Origin: Nonlabens arenilitoris
GTDB taxonomy: Bacteria; Bacteroidota; Bacteroidia; Flavobacteriales; Flavobacteriaceae
NCBI RefSeq assembly: GCF_002954765.1
Contig: NZ_MTPW01000001.1
Location: 943,501 to 1,007,500, forward strand
Reading direction: 5' to 3'
Length of the DNA stretch: 64,000 bases
Shown here: piece after piece, positions 1-9,120 of the stretch
How the letters are laid out: the number at the start of each line of letters is the position of its first letter
Numbering within the stretch: the first letter of the stretch is position 1
Notes under the pieces: model-generated
What the model was told of the DNA's origin: nothing
Databases searched by the model: none
The model's input: the letters and a program-made list of their open reading frames with translations, nothing else
Made by a program: the position numbers and the translations under genes

Positions 1-573
1 TGATAAGATATAATTAATTTTACGAGCAAAGGTATGACTGTCAAAACCGAACTTTTTAACATATTTAATATATGCAAATAGCATCATAAAGGTTCCCAAT
101 GAGGCTCCTAAAATAAATAAATGCGCCATAGGATACTCAAATGTAAATAATCCACGACCTGCTAAGAATGAGCTAAAACCAATATAAAAAGGAATAGGAA
201 AGATATTTAAGGCAGATAGTATTATTCCCTGACTAAACAGTTTAACATCTGATTTATCAACGGGCTGGATATCTGGAGAATTATCTAATCTAGCTTTTAT
301 GAAAAAGAAAATTGATAATGCTATAAACACGGTTATCGCAAACTTTTCTAAGGTGATTAAGATATCTGGGTTATCATTAAGCAACTTAGAGAAGAATACA
401 CCTACATAAACTTGCGCAATAACAACAATCGCAGCTCCTAATGCAAATACAACTGCGGCACGTCTACTTTGTTTTACACTTATTTTGGCCGCTGTTAAGT
501 TTAAAAGTCCTGGTGGAATTACACCTACAAAACCAACGCAAAAACCAAAAATAAAATGTAAAAATGTAATCAT
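1..573 (-). CDS. LysE-family membrane transporter, C terminus cut off by window edge
   Basis: I translated this stretch by hand: it stays open for 191 codons from an ATG at 571-573 to the window edge. The protein begins MITFLHFIFGF, followed by VGVIPPGLLNLTAAKIS, the short N-terminal helix plus 'PPG' turn typical of LysE/RhtB amino-acid exporters. At least five hydrophobic segments are visible, separated by a charged loop (KARLDNSPD) near the middle. Family members export amino acids or related small molecules across the inner membrane; the substrate cannot be read from the sequence. The start codon directly abuts the stop codon of trmB upstream, so the two are probably co-transcribed and translationally coupled. 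The true C terminus is outside the window. Confidence 0.75.
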   Translation of the reverse strand, partial: MITFLHFIFGFCVGFVGVIPPGLLNLTAAKISVKQSRRAAVVFALGAAIVVIAQVYVGVFFSKLLNDNPDILITLEKFAITVFIALSIFFFIKARLDNSPDIQPVDKSDVKLFSQGIILSALNIFPIPFYIGFSSFLAGRGLFTFEYPMAHLFILGASLGTFMMLFAYIKYVKKFGFDSHTFARKINYILS

Positions 574-1242
574 TTATTGCAGTCGGAATTTAAGGTAGGT
601 TATGGCTTTACCTTGCTCAAGATACTGCTTTTCATAAAAAGTTTGAGTTTTAACTACTTCTTCTGGCGCCTCAGTATGGGTATAAATATCGTGGTGTGCA
701 AATACAATATCCTCTCCTAGCCCTTGTAATAAGCCTAGAGTGTATCCATGCATAAACTCAGAATCTGTCTTAAGGTTGATATATCCACCTTCAACCAAAA
801 TATTCTTATACTTGGCTAAAAACTCAGGATTAGTCATGCGATGTTTTGTACGCTTATATTTTATTTGCGGATCAGGAAAAGTAATCCATATTTCATCTAT
901 TTCATTGGTCCCAAAGGCATACTCTACCAGCTCTATTTGAGTTCTCAAAAAAGCAACGTTATTCAATCCTTCTTCCAGCGCAGTTTTTGCACCACGCCAG
1001 AAACGAGCTCCTTTAATATCAACGCCTATAAAATTGCGATTGGGATACTTACGTGCTAGATCGATTGTATATTCTCCTTTACCACAACCCAGTTCCAAAG
1101 TGATAGGATGATTATTTTTAAAAAATGTCGCCCATTTACCTTTCCACTCAAATGCTGTAGTCATCTCTTCCCTAGTAGGTTGAATGACATTACTAAATGT
1201 TTCGTTTTCGTTAAATCGCTTTAATTTATTCTTTGATCCCAA
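574..1242 (-). CDS. trmB: tRNA (guanine-N7-)-methyltransferase TrmB
   Basis: TrmB methylates N7 of G46 in the variable loop of tRNAs using S-adenosylmethionine. The 222-residue protein has the expected length. It carries the SAM-binding motif LELGCGKGEYTIDLA at about residues 50-64, the acidic end of strand 2 (GVDIKGARFWRG), and the family signature FPDPQIKYKRTKHRM, a Bacteroidota-style version of the usual FPDPWPK motif. The start is a TTG codon: no ATG lies in frame nearby, and MGSKNKLKRF is a normal N terminus for flavobacterial TrmB. The LysE-like exporter gene begins on the base after this stop codon. Confidence 0.93.
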   Translation of the reverse strand: MGSKNKLKRFNENETFSNVIQPTREEMTTAFEWKGKWATFFKNNHPITLELGCGKGEYTIDLARKYPNRNFIGVDIKGARFWRGAKTALEEGLNNVAFLRTQIELVEYAFGTNEIDEIWITFPDPQIKYKRTKHRMTNPEFLAKYKNILVEGGYINLKTDSEFMHGYTLGLLQGLGEDIVFAHHDIYTHTEAPEEVVKTQTFYEKQYLEQGKAITYLKFRLQ

Positions 1243-1299
1243 TACAATTATTTAATAGATGGATAATTAATCCTTAAAGCCTTGCGGCTTAAAGACTCT

Positions 1300-1307
1300 T
1301 ATATTTG
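1300..1307 (+). promoter_or_regulatory. Candidate -7 promoter element for the glycosyltransferase
   Basis: The octamer TATATTTG matches the Bacteroidota -7 consensus TAnnTTTG. It ends only three bases before the ATG at 1311, which would put the transcript start at or next to the start codon. A TTG lies at 1282-1284 but the 15-bp spacing is shorter than the usual 19-21. Confidence 0.4.
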
Positions 1308-1310
1308 AAT

Positions 1311-2423
1311 ATGCAAATATCTAAAAACATTCTGGTTGCACCACTAAATTGGGGACTAGGTCATGCAACTCGCTGCATTCCTATCATCAATGCTATAATT
1401 GTAAATGGCGACAACCCTATTATAGCAAGCGATGGGATGGCTTTAGAACTTTTAAAAAAAGAATTCCCCAGACTTAAATTTATTGAATTACCTAGTTATG
1501 AAATCTCTTATCCAGAAAAAGGACAGTTTTTAAAGCTCAAATTACTTAAAGATTCTCCTAAAATCTGGAACGCCATAAGAAAAGAACACTTGATGTTAAG
1601 TGAATTAATAGCTCATTACCATCTAGACGGCGTGATATCTGACAATAGACTAGGTTTATATAGTAAGATTATACCTAGCGTAATTATTACTCATCAATTA
1701 CAGGTCTTATCTGGAACAACGACCTGGTTAAGCACTCAATTACACTTACACTATATAAAGAAGTTTGATTATTGCTGGATACCAGATGTAGATAGCTTTC
1801 AAAACTTATCAGGCCTTCTTTCTAAACATACAGATGATGATATTTTTAAAGTGTATTTAGGACCATTAAGCAGATTTAAAATTAATCCTACTGCACAAAA
1901 AAAATATGATTTAATGGTGCTGCTCTCTGGACCAGAACCACAACGTAGTATTTTAGAACGTAAATTATTAAGTGAAGTAAAACGCTTTAAGGGTGAAGTA
2001 CTGTTTATAGCTGGAAATGTACGTGGTAAGCAGCAAATGGAAAAAAAAGGCGACATTACCTACTATAATTATTTATCTACTGAAGGGCTACAAAAAGCAC
2101 TAGACCGTAGCGACATCATTTTAAGTCGCAGTGGTTATACTACCATTATGGACTTACACAAATTAGGTAAAAAAGCTTTCTTTATTCCTACACCTGGACA
2201 GTTTGAACAAGAATACCTCGCCCAGTCCCTAGATGACCAAGGTATTGTACCATATGCCAATCAAGAAGATTTTAAAATAGAAATGTTAGAAAAGGTAAAG
2301 CAGTATAGTGGTCTAGAGTCTATTTACTCTTCAACTACTACTTCAATATCCACTATATTATCAGAAACTTTTTCTAATGTAAATGAAAACTCAGAACCTA
2401 TACCTGGCTCACTATCTACATAA
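1311..2423 (+). CDS. Glycosyltransferase, MurG-like / GT28 C-terminal type
   Basis: This 370-residue protein starts with ILVAPLNWGLGHATRCIPII, the glycine-rich nucleotide-sugar transferase N terminus seen in the MJ1255/VC2487-type 'predicted glycosyltransferase' family. It carries the GT28-like C-terminal signature around DRSDIILSRSGYTTIMDL, which binds the UDP-sugar diphosphate in MurG. No signal peptide is seen, so it is cytosolic or membrane-associated. The acceptor is unknown. I chose ATG 1311 over an in-frame TTG at 1305 because that TTG is part of the promoter-like octamer. The last 100 bases overlap the 3' end of the convergent histidine kinase gene, and the C-terminal serine/threonine-rich tail looks unlike a folded domain, so the stop codon may have moved downstream. 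Confidence 0.75.
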   Translation: MQISKNILVAPLNWGLGHATRCIPIINAIIVNGDNPIIASDGMALELLKKEFPRLKFIELPSYEISYPEKGQFLKLKLLKDSPKIWNAIRKEHLMLSELIAHYHLDGVISDNRLGLYSKIIPSVIITHQLQVLSGTTTWLSTQLHLHYIKKFDYCWIPDVDSFQNLSGLLSKHTDDDIFKVYLGPLSRFKINPTAQKKYDLMVLLSGPEPQRSILERKLLSEVKRFKGEVLFIAGNVRGKQQMEKKGDITYYNYLSTEGLQKALDRSDIILSRSGYTTIMDLHKLGKKAFFIPTPGQFEQEYLAQSLDDQGIVPYANQEDFKIEMLEKVKQYSGLESIYSSTTTSISTILSETFSNVNENSEPIPGSLST

Positions 2424-3418
2424 ATACTCTCATTATGAGCCTCAATTATATGCTTAACAATAGCAAGTCCTAAACCAGATCCACCTTCACGACGGGAACC
2501 ACTTTGATCGACTCTAAAGAAACGTTCAAATAATCGAGGTATAAATTCTTTTTTAATCCCTTCACCATTATCAGTAACTCTTACTATGACTTTATTATTG
2601 ATAAGATCTTCAATAGCAACCTCTGTCGTACCATTTTGCTTACCGTATTTAATTGAATTAACCACTAGATTTGCAATCACCTGCTGTATGCGTTCTTGAT
2701 CTGCAAAGACTATAATAGGATCTGTATAATCCATATCAAAGGTTAATGTTATGTTTTTCTTTGCAGCCTTCATCTCAAATTGATCAAAGACCTGCTGTAC
2801 TAATTCCACTATATCAAACTCAACCACCTCGAGAGACATATCACCTACTTCAAGTTTTGTGATCATGTCCATATCCTTAACGATATAGGTTAGACGCTCT
2901 ACTCCTTTTTGAGCTCTTTGTAAATATTTTTTACGTATTACTTTATCCTTATGCGCTCCATCAATTAAAGTATCTATATAGCCTTGCACTGTAAAAAGTG
3001 GTGTCTTGAGCTCGTGCGAGATATTCCCTAAAAATTCTTTTCTATAAGTTTCTCTAACCTTAAGAGTTTCTATTTCTATCTTTTTATCCTTTGCAAATCT
3101 TTCCACCTGCTCTGTCAGAGTGCGCATATCAGTAGCGATCTCTCGATCTGTAAAATTGCTCGTTTCTAAAAGGCTAACATCCTCATATATCTTTTTTATA
3201 CGACGGTATATAAATCGTTGTACACGATATTGAATGATAAAAAATGCACTAGAAAAAAGAAGTAGTACCATGATTAATTCATGCCACCACTTTTTGAATT
3301 CAAGATCAAAAATTGAATGAAATAACAGCAGTAATAGGACAAAAACTATCGTAATAAATAGTGATGATCTTATTGCAAATCTATAACTGCGTTTAGTATT
3401 TGAAGAGTTACTTGACAT
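2324..3418 (-). CDS. Sensor histidine kinase, PhoR-like
   Basis: This is an inner-membrane sensor kinase that phosphorylates the response regulator encoded just upstream. Two membrane segments lie at about residues 19-34 and 48-63, with almost no periplasmic loop between them, so sensing is probably within the membrane or through a partner. The phospho-acceptor is His135 in GNISHELKTP. The ATP-binding domain has N box (NLVVNSIKYGK), G1 (DNGEGI), F box (FERFFR) and G2 (GSGLGLAI). The start overlaps the regulator's end by 11 bases, showing a regulator-kinase operon. The order and domain type resemble the phosphate-starvation PhoB-PhoR pair of Bacteroidota; assignment to phosphate is inference. 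The 3' end overlaps the convergent glycosyltransferase by 100 bases. Confidence 0.88.
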   Translation of the reverse strand: MSSNSSNTKRSYRFAIRSSLFITIVFVLLLLLFHSIFDLEFKKWWHELIMVLLLFSSAFFIIQYRVQRFIYRRIKKIYEDVSLLETSNFTDREIATDMRTLTEQVERFAKDKKIEIETLKVRETYRKEFLGNISHELKTPLFTVQGYIDTLIDGAHKDKVIRKKYLQRAQKGVERLTYIVKDMDMITKLEVGDMSLEVVEFDIVELVQQVFDQFEMKAAKKNITLTFDMDYTDPIIVFADQERIQQVIANLVVNSIKYGKQNGTTEVAIEDLINNKVIVRVTDNGEGIKKEFIPRLFERFFRVDQSGSRREGGSGLGLAIVKHIIEAHNESIYVDSEPGIGSEFSFTLEKVSDNIVDIEVVVEE

Positions 3419-4094
3419 ATTTATAGCCTACACCTTTTACGGTCTTAAAGCTATCGTCACCTAGTTTTTCTCTTAGTTTTCTGATATGAACATCAATAGT
3501 TCTACCACCTACAATAACTTCATTTCCCCATACCACATCGAGAATCTCTTCTCGTTTAAAAACCTTACCAGGTTTTGAGGTAAGTAATGAAAGTAGTTCA
3601 AATTCTTTGCGTGGCAAAATAATTTCTTCTTTCTTAAAGACAATCTTGTATTGATCTTTATCGATCACTAAGTCACCTATTTTAACAACATTACCATCAT
3701 CTCCTTTAGGTACTGTGTTGCGACGCAATAATGATTTTACTTTTGAGACTAGTACACGTGGTTTTATAGGCTTTGCAATATAGTCGTCTGCACCAGCGTC
3801 AAAACCGGCAATCATTGAATAGTCCTCACCACGGGCTGTTAAGAATGTGATTATAGTTTGATCTAGCTCAGGTATCTTTCGGATTTGCTCACAAGCTTCA
3901 ATTCCATCCATAACTGGCATCATTACATCGAGAATTATCAAGTCTGGCTTTTTCTTTTTTGCCTTTTGAACACCTTCTTTACCATTCTCGGCAGTGAAAA
4001 CTTGATAGCCTTCGTTTTTCAAATTATAACTTACAATTTCTAGAATGTCTGGCTCATCATCAACCAATAAAATCTTTGCAATAGCGTCTTTCAT
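3408..4094 (-). CDS. OmpR/PhoB-family response regulator
   Basis: This DNA-binding response regulator has 228 residues. The receiver domain shows the acidic pair Asp12-Asp13, the phospho-acceptor Asp56 (LIILDVMMP), the switch threonine Thr86 (FLTARGE) and Lys108 (YIAKPIKPR). After a short linker comes a winged-helix output domain ending VDVHIRKLREKLGDDSFKTVKGVGYKYVK-like, of which the segment RTIDVHIRKLREKLG is diagnostic for the OmpR/PhoB class. It is the first gene of a two-gene unit with the PhoR-like kinase. Its target genes cannot be read from the sequence; the diverging neighbour is the M36 protease. Confidence 0.9.
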   Translation of the reverse strand: MKDAIAKILLVDDEPDILEIVSYNLKNEGYQVFTAENGKEGVQKAKKKKPDLIILDVMMPVMDGIEACEQIRKIPELDQTIITFLTARGEDYSMIAGFDAGADDYIAKPIKPRVLVSKVKSLLRRNTVPKGDDGNVVKIGDLVIDKDQYKIVFKKEEIILPRKEFELLSLLTSKPGKVFKREEILDVVWGNEVIVGGRTIDVHIRKLREKLGDDSFKTVKGVGYKYVK

Positions 4095-4200
4095 CTTAGT
4101 GTCAAGTAAGGTGCTAAGTTAATAAGTTTCTCAGCAAATTAAATTAATTGATTGTTAGGTTTAAGTTAAGTCATATTAAATCTAAGTTTATATAAGAAAA

Positions 4201-4216
4201 CGCTTTCGCGAAAGCG
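4201..4216. repeat. Palindromic element copy 1 (exact 16-mer)
   Basis: CGCTTTCGCGAAAGCG, a perfect palindrome, lies in the divergent gap between the response regulator and the M36 protease. It is one of 14 copies in the window. Confidence 0.9.
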
Positions 4217-4316
4217 AACTATAATAAATTAAACGGTTGAACAAAGTCTTGTGATACAATTATGAGATTCAAGATGTATATTGGAGGTTTATTACTACCC
4301 AGATTATCAATTATAT

Positions 4317-6920
4317 ATGAAATTTTTATTATCACTACTTGTATTTATATCCTTTCTACAAGTTAACGCACAAGACTTTACTAGTATAGCCAAAGAATTT
4401 TTTAAACAAAATAAAAAAACATACTCTCTTGAAGCACAAGATATTAACGACATTAAAGTCACCACTAGTTCCTTCTCAAAAAGTCTAAATGCACAGACCG
4501 TTTACATATCCCAATATTATAATGGTATTGAAATAGCAAACAGTTCATCCATGTTTTTAATAAGAGATAATGAGGTGATCAATAGCTCAATATCATTTGA
4601 AAGAGATATATCTAGTAAAATAAATTCGACAAATAACAATATTGAACCAACTGCGGCCATTCATCTAGCTGCTAGTTCAAAAAATTTAAACTTTAATACA
4701 AATACTATTGCGACGGGTATTGATCAAGATGGCACTTTGCATTTTACAAACATCTCTTTATCAACTACACCTATAAGCCTTAAGCCTGTATATATTAAAA
4801 TTGAAAATTCATTAAGACTTACATGGCAAGTATATATAGAGACTAATGATAATCAACACATGTACTTATTATACATCGATGGTATCACTGGCGAGTTGAT
4901 TAAAGAGATAGATCTAGTCATAAGCTGTAATTTCAATCATGATAAAGAAGGAGAACATCACGCATCTGAGGGAATAAACTTTTTACAATTATATCACTTT
5001 GAACAGGAAGCAGCTACCTTTATGGATAACTCTCAATATAATGTATTTGCACTACCATTGGAAAGTCCTAATCATGGAAATGAATCTATTGTCAACAGTC
5101 CCGCAGATCCAGTAGCGTCACCATTTGGCTGGCATGATACTAATGCTGTTATAGGACCAGATTTTACCATTACTAGAGGAAATAATGTATTTGCACAAGA
5201 TGATTTTGATGGCGATGGCTCAACAATAGGCTCTTCACCTGATGGCAGCATCACACTTAATTTTAATTTCCCACAACAATTAGATGTTCCAGCCAGAGAT
5301 AATATTAATGGATCAACTGTAAATTTATTCTACATGAATAATATGATGCATGACATCTGGTACCAGTATGGATTTGATGAAGCGAGTGGTAATTTCCAAT
5401 CTAACAATTATGGAAATGGTGGTCTAGAAGGTGATTTTGTTGTTGCAGATGCTCAAGACGGAAGTGGCTTCAACAACGCCACATTTGGTACACCTGGTGA
5501 TGGAGGCAATCCTAGAATGAATATGTTTCTTTGGAATGCTCCTACCACTGGTGGTGTAGATCCCTTAACAATTAACAATAGTAACTTAGCCGGTAGTTAT
5601 GATGGTGAACCTGCTGCATTCGGTAGTAGCTTACCTAATCCTAATAACCCTTTAATCGCAGATCTAGCTTTAGTTATAGATGATAATTCAGGAGGTGTTT
5701 CTACAGACACTAGTGATGCTTGTGATGTGATTACAAATGGTGCGGTTTTAAATGGTAAAATTGTAGTGATGCGTCGTGGTAACTGTCAGTTTGGGACAAA
5801 AGTTCTTGCTGCACAAAACCAAGGAGCTATTGCCGTGATAGTAGTTAATAATGTCACTACAGCACCTATAGCTATGGCACCAGGTAATGATGGAAATCTA
5901 GTCACTATACCTTCTATAATGATCAGTCAGACAAATGGTAATGCTTTAATTGCGGCACTACAAAATGGCACGAACATCAATGCTAGTTTAAACAATACCG
6001 GCCTTTTTAGAAAAGATGGAAGTTTAGATAACGGAATTGTAGCACATGAATATGGGCATGGTATATCTACTCGATTGACCGGTGGACCTGCAAATCCTAG
6101 TTGCTTAAGTAATAATGAGCAAATGGGTGAAGGATGGAGTGACTGGTTCAGCCTTATTATTACTATAGAGCCAGGCGATTTAGGCACAGACATAAGAGGT
6201 ATAGGAACTTATGCTACAAATCAATCTGTGACTGGCGCTGGGATTAGAAACTTTCCTTACAGCACTGATTTTAATATCAATCCAGTAACATTTGGCGATA
6301 CGAACAACGCAAACTTTTCGGCTCCACATGGAATAGGATCTATCTGGGCCAGCATGTTATGGGATTTATCCTGGAGATTTATAAGTGATTACGGATATGA
6401 TCCTGATCTATTTAATGGAACTGGCGGTAATAATATCGCAATGCAATTAATTATGGACGGGATGAAACTACAGCCTTGTAATCCAGGCTTTGTAGATGGT
6501 AGAGACGCCATTCTACAGGCAGACATGATTGCAAATGGCGGTGTTAACAATGATAGAATATGGGAAGTATTTACAGCCAGAGGTTTAGGCTTTAGTGCCA
6601 CACAAGGAGATAGTAATAATAGATTTGATCAAACTGAAGCATTTGATACTCCACCGCCGCTAAGTATTGCTAATGATTTAAGTAATTCATTTAACATTTC
6701 ACCTAACCCTACAAATGGTAGTATTTCAATAGCATCAACCGCACAAATTGATAATGGTTTACTAAGCATTTATGATTTTAATGGTAGAATCGTATTAACT
6801 AAAAAATCTAATTTTAGTAACATTGAAAAAGTAGATTTAAGCACATTGAAGGCAGGATTATATTTAATCTCGATTACAGGACAAGACACGAATCATGTAG
6901 AAAAAATCATAGTAAAATAG
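4317..6920 (+). CDS. Secreted M36-family (fungalysin-type) metalloprotease with PA insert and type IX sorting domain
   Basis: This 867-residue secreted zinc protease starts at ATG 4317, because that gives a clean signal peptide (MKFLLSLLVFISFLQVNAQ); an in-frame TTG at 4281 only adds a non-signal extension. The order is signal peptide, FTP-type propeptide (to about residue 200), M36 catalytic domain with zinc motif HEYGH at residues 577-581 and downstream EGWSDWFSL supplying the third ligand Glu, with a PA domain (NGKIVVMRRGNCQFG, about 450-560) inserted before it. The last 75 residues (FNISPNPTNGSISI to KIIVK) form a type A C-terminal domain that directs export by the type IX system. The translocon protein SprA is encoded in the same window. 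It probably digests extracellular protein for nutrition. Confidence 0.9.
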   Translation: MKFLLSLLVFISFLQVNAQDFTSIAKEFFKQNKKTYSLEAQDINDIKVTTSSFSKSLNAQTVYISQYYNGIEIANSSSMFLIRDNEVINSSISFERDISSKINSTNNNIEPTAAIHLAASSKNLNFNTNTIATGIDQDGTLHFTNISLSTTPISLKPVYIKIENSLRLTWQVYIETNDNQHMYLLYIDGITGELIKEIDLVISCNFNHDKEGEHHASEGINFLQLYHFEQEAATFMDNSQYNVFALPLESPNHGNESIVNSPADPVASPFGWHDTNAVIGPDFTITRGNNVFAQDDFDGDGSTIGSSPDGSITLNFNFPQQLDVPARDNINGSTVNLFYMNNMMHDIWYQYGFDEASGNFQSNNYGNGGLEGDFVVADAQDGSGFNNATFGTPGDGGNPRMNMFLWNAPTTGGVDPLTINNSNLAGSYDGEPAAFGSSLPNPNNPLIADLALVIDDNSGGVSTDTSDACDVITNGAVLNGKIVVMRRGNCQFGTKVLAAQNQGAIAVIVVNNVTTAPIAMAPGNDGNLVTIPSIMISQTNGNALIAALQNGTNINASLNNTGLFRKDGSLDNGIVAHEYGHGISTRLTGGPANPSCLSNNEQMGEGWSDWFSLIITIEPGDLGTDIRGIGTYATNQSVTGAGIRNFPYSTDFNINPVTFGDTNNANFSAPHGIGSIWASMLWDLSWRFISDYGYDPDLFNGTGGNNIAMQLIMDGMKLQPCNPGFVDGRDAILQADMIANGGVNNDRIWEVFTARGLGFSATQGDSNNRFDQTEAFDTPPPLSIANDLSNSFNISPNPTNGSISIASTAQIDNGLLSIYDFNGRIVLTKKSNFSNIEKVDLSTLKAGLYLISITGQDTNHVEKIIVK

Positions 6921-7019
6921 ATCAAAATCAATATTATATATGATAGATTAATTTATTAAATCTGATGTTATGTTAACATTAAATCCCTTAAAGTCAAGAC
7001 TACAGGATTATGAATAATG

Positions 7020-7027
7020 TATATTTG
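7020..7027 (+). promoter_or_regulatory. Candidate -7 promoter element for the lamin-tail-domain gene
   Basis: TATATTTG fits TAnnTTTG and sits 17 bases before the chosen ATG at 7044. It overlaps the upstream in-frame ATG at 7017, which argues that translation does not start there. No clear -33 TTG is present at the normal spacing. Confidence 0.45.
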
Positions 7028-7043
7028 CAAAAAACAATCAGAG

Positions 7044-9035
7044 ATGAAACAAATTTACTTTACGGTTGCAATGTTTTTCGTTGCAGCAATTTCTTTCGCA
7101 CAAACATCAGAATTACTGATAAGTAAATATGGTGAAGGGACTTCTAACAACAAATTTTTTGAAATTTATAATGGTACTGGTGCTCCAGTTAATTTAGATG
7201 GATATGCGTGGCCTAGTGTCTCAAATGACCCAACTGTAGTAGGTGAATATGAATTTTGGAATACTTTTAATCCAGGCGCGGTAATTGCCGATGGAGATGT
7301 TTATGTTGTTGCACATGGAAGTGCAGATGCAACAATTCTAGCTCAAGCAGATCAAACCTTCAACTTTTTAAGCAATGGTGATGATGGATTTGCATTAGTA
7401 CTTAATAATGGGACATTTAATGATCTAGATATGGATGGTGAAGTTGACGCAGGAGAAATGACTGGATTTACTATTCTTGATTTCCTAGGAGATTTTAATG
7501 GTGATCCAGGTACAGGTTGGGATGTTGCTGGTGTTGTAAATGGCACTGCAAATAATACCCTTACCAGAAAATCTTCAGTATGTGGACCAAATAATGACTG
7601 GGATGCCTCTAGAGGTTATGATGCTACAACTATGATGACTACAGCAGCCGCTTCTGAATGGATAGTGACTGGATCAAATAGTGGATGGAATACTCTTGGA
7701 TCATTTGTAGGATGTTCAACTGCAGCAGTCTTAAATATTACTTCACCAGCAGATGGAACAGTACTTGCTGGCGGGACAACTAGCGTTGACATCACTTTTA
7801 GTGCACAGAATGCTCCAGCTACAGCAACATATGATATCAATGTAGATGGTACCCTTACAACTGGCGTTACTTCACCATTTACGATGACTGTTCAAGATGG
7901 TGGATCATACATGGTAACTGTAAATCTTGTAGATGGTGCTACAACTATTGCTACAGACGTTACTAATTTTTCTGTGGCTTTCCCTTGTGATTTACAAATA
8001 GGTACAATAACTGAAACTTGTCAAACTAATACAGCAGGAGTTGATTTATATGATGTAACTATAGATTACACTGGTGGTGGTACTTCAACTTACACAATTG
8101 ACACAGCAGGTAATGGAGTTGTTGCTGGTGATAATCCTTCAACTGTCGCTGCAGGACAAATTATGATAACGGGTGTAACTGAAGGAACAAACTTTACCAT
8201 TACTTTTTCTGGAGACCCTACAAATAGTAGTTGTAGTTTCACACGTAGTATCACGAGCCCAGCTTGTATTGGTAATGTAGTATGTGCAAACCCAGGAGAT
8301 ATTATCATAACCGAAATTATGCAAAATCCAGCAGCAGTTGGTGATAATGTAGGAGAATATTTTGAAGTTTATAACACAACATCTGCACCTATAAACATGC
8401 AAGGATGGGAAATAAAAGATGACCTAACAGCAAGTGAAACGCATGTTATTAGTGGTCTTATAGTACCTGCAAATGGTTATGCTGTTCTTGGATTGAGCAG
8501 TGATTCAACTATTAATGGAGGCATTGCTGTTGATTATGAATATAACGGTGTTAGTTTAGGTAACGTAACAGATGGAATAATGATAGATTGTACTGGAACT
8601 GTAATAGATATTGTAATTTATGATGACGGCGTAACTTTTCCTGATGGTACTGGTGCAAGTATGGAACTTGCAGTGTCAAAGTATAATTCAACTGACAACG
8701 ACCTAGGTGTTAACTGGGGACTTGCAACTAGTACGTATGGAGCAGGTGACTTAGGTACGCCAGGTGCTGTAAATGACTTTACATTATCAAATGAGCAGTT
8801 TACTAAAAACAGCTTTAAACTATTCCCTAATCCAGTTTCTGGTAATGAGATTACAATCTCTGTAGAAAATGGTAATCCTGTAGATGTGATTATTTACTCT
8901 GCACTAGGACAACAAGTGATTTCTCAAAAAGCAGTAACTAACTCTATCAATGTATCCTCATTAAATGCAGGTCTTTACATTGTAAAAGTTTCTCAAAATG
9001 GCAACTCACAAACTAGAAAGTTAGTCGTTCAATAA
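7044..9035 (+). CDS. Secreted lamin-tail-domain protein with type IX sorting domain
   Basis: This 663-residue exported protein begins with a signal peptide (MKQIYFTVAMFFVAAISFAQ). I chose ATG 7044 because the upstream ATG at 7017 would place a charged stretch before the signal and overlaps a promoter-like octamer. Two lamin-tail domains are visible: SELLISKYGEGTSNNKFFEIYN near residue 22, and DIIITEIMQNPAAVGDNVGEYFEVYN in the second half. Between them lie Ig-like, threonine-rich repeats (ITSPADGTVLAGGTTSVDITF). The final 75 residues (FKLFPNPVSGNEITI to RKLVVQ) are a type A sorting domain. Lamin-tail domains in bacteria accompany extracellular nucleases and adhesins, but no catalytic domain is seen here, so an adhesive or binding role is likelier. 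A strong terminator follows. Confidence 0.85.
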   Translation: MKQIYFTVAMFFVAAISFAQTSELLISKYGEGTSNNKFFEIYNGTGAPVNLDGYAWPSVSNDPTVVGEYEFWNTFNPGAVIADGDVYVVAHGSADATILAQADQTFNFLSNGDDGFALVLNNGTFNDLDMDGEVDAGEMTGFTILDFLGDFNGDPGTGWDVAGVVNGTANNTLTRKSSVCGPNNDWDASRGYDATTMMTTAAASEWIVTGSNSGWNTLGSFVGCSTAAVLNITSPADGTVLAGGTTSVDITFSAQNAPATATYDINVDGTLTTGVTSPFTMTVQDGGSYMVTVNLVDGATTIATDVTNFSVAFPCDLQIGTITETCQTNTAGVDLYDVTIDYTGGGTSTYTIDTAGNGVVAGDNPSTVAAGQIMITGVTEGTNFTITFSGDPTNSSCSFTRSITSPACIGNVVCANPGDIIITEIMQNPAAVGDNVGEYFEVYNTTSAPINMQGWEIKDDLTASETHVISGLIVPANGYAVLGLSSDSTINGGIAVDYEYNGVSLGNVTDGIMIDCTGTVIDIVIYDDGVTFPDGTGASMELAVSKYNSTDNDLGVNWGLATSTYGAGDLGTPGAVNDFTLSNEQFTKNSFKLFPNPVSGNEITISVENGNPVDVIIYSALGQQVISQKAVTNSINVSSLNAGLYIVKVSQNGNSQTRKLVVQ

Positions 9036-9060
9036 GAATTACAAAACTTTTATAAATCAA

Positions 9061-9089
9061 GCGCCGCAGTCACACTGCGGCGCTTTTTT
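9061..9089 (+). terminator. Intrinsic terminator of the lamin-tail-domain gene
   Basis: A perfect 10-bp GC-rich stem (GCGCCGCAGT and its complement, loop CAC) is followed by a run of six T residues, 25 bases after the stop codon. Confidence 0.9.
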
Positions 9090-9092
9090 ATT

Positions 9093-9100
9093 TACTTTTG
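9093..9100 (+). promoter_or_regulatory. Candidate -7 promoter element for the LuxE-like gene
   Basis: TACTTTTG fits TAnnTTTG and lies just after the upstream terminator, 20 bases before the TTG start at 9121. No TTG is seen at the -33 position. Confidence 0.45.
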
Positions 9101-9120
9101 AAATCAATAAACACAACGTA

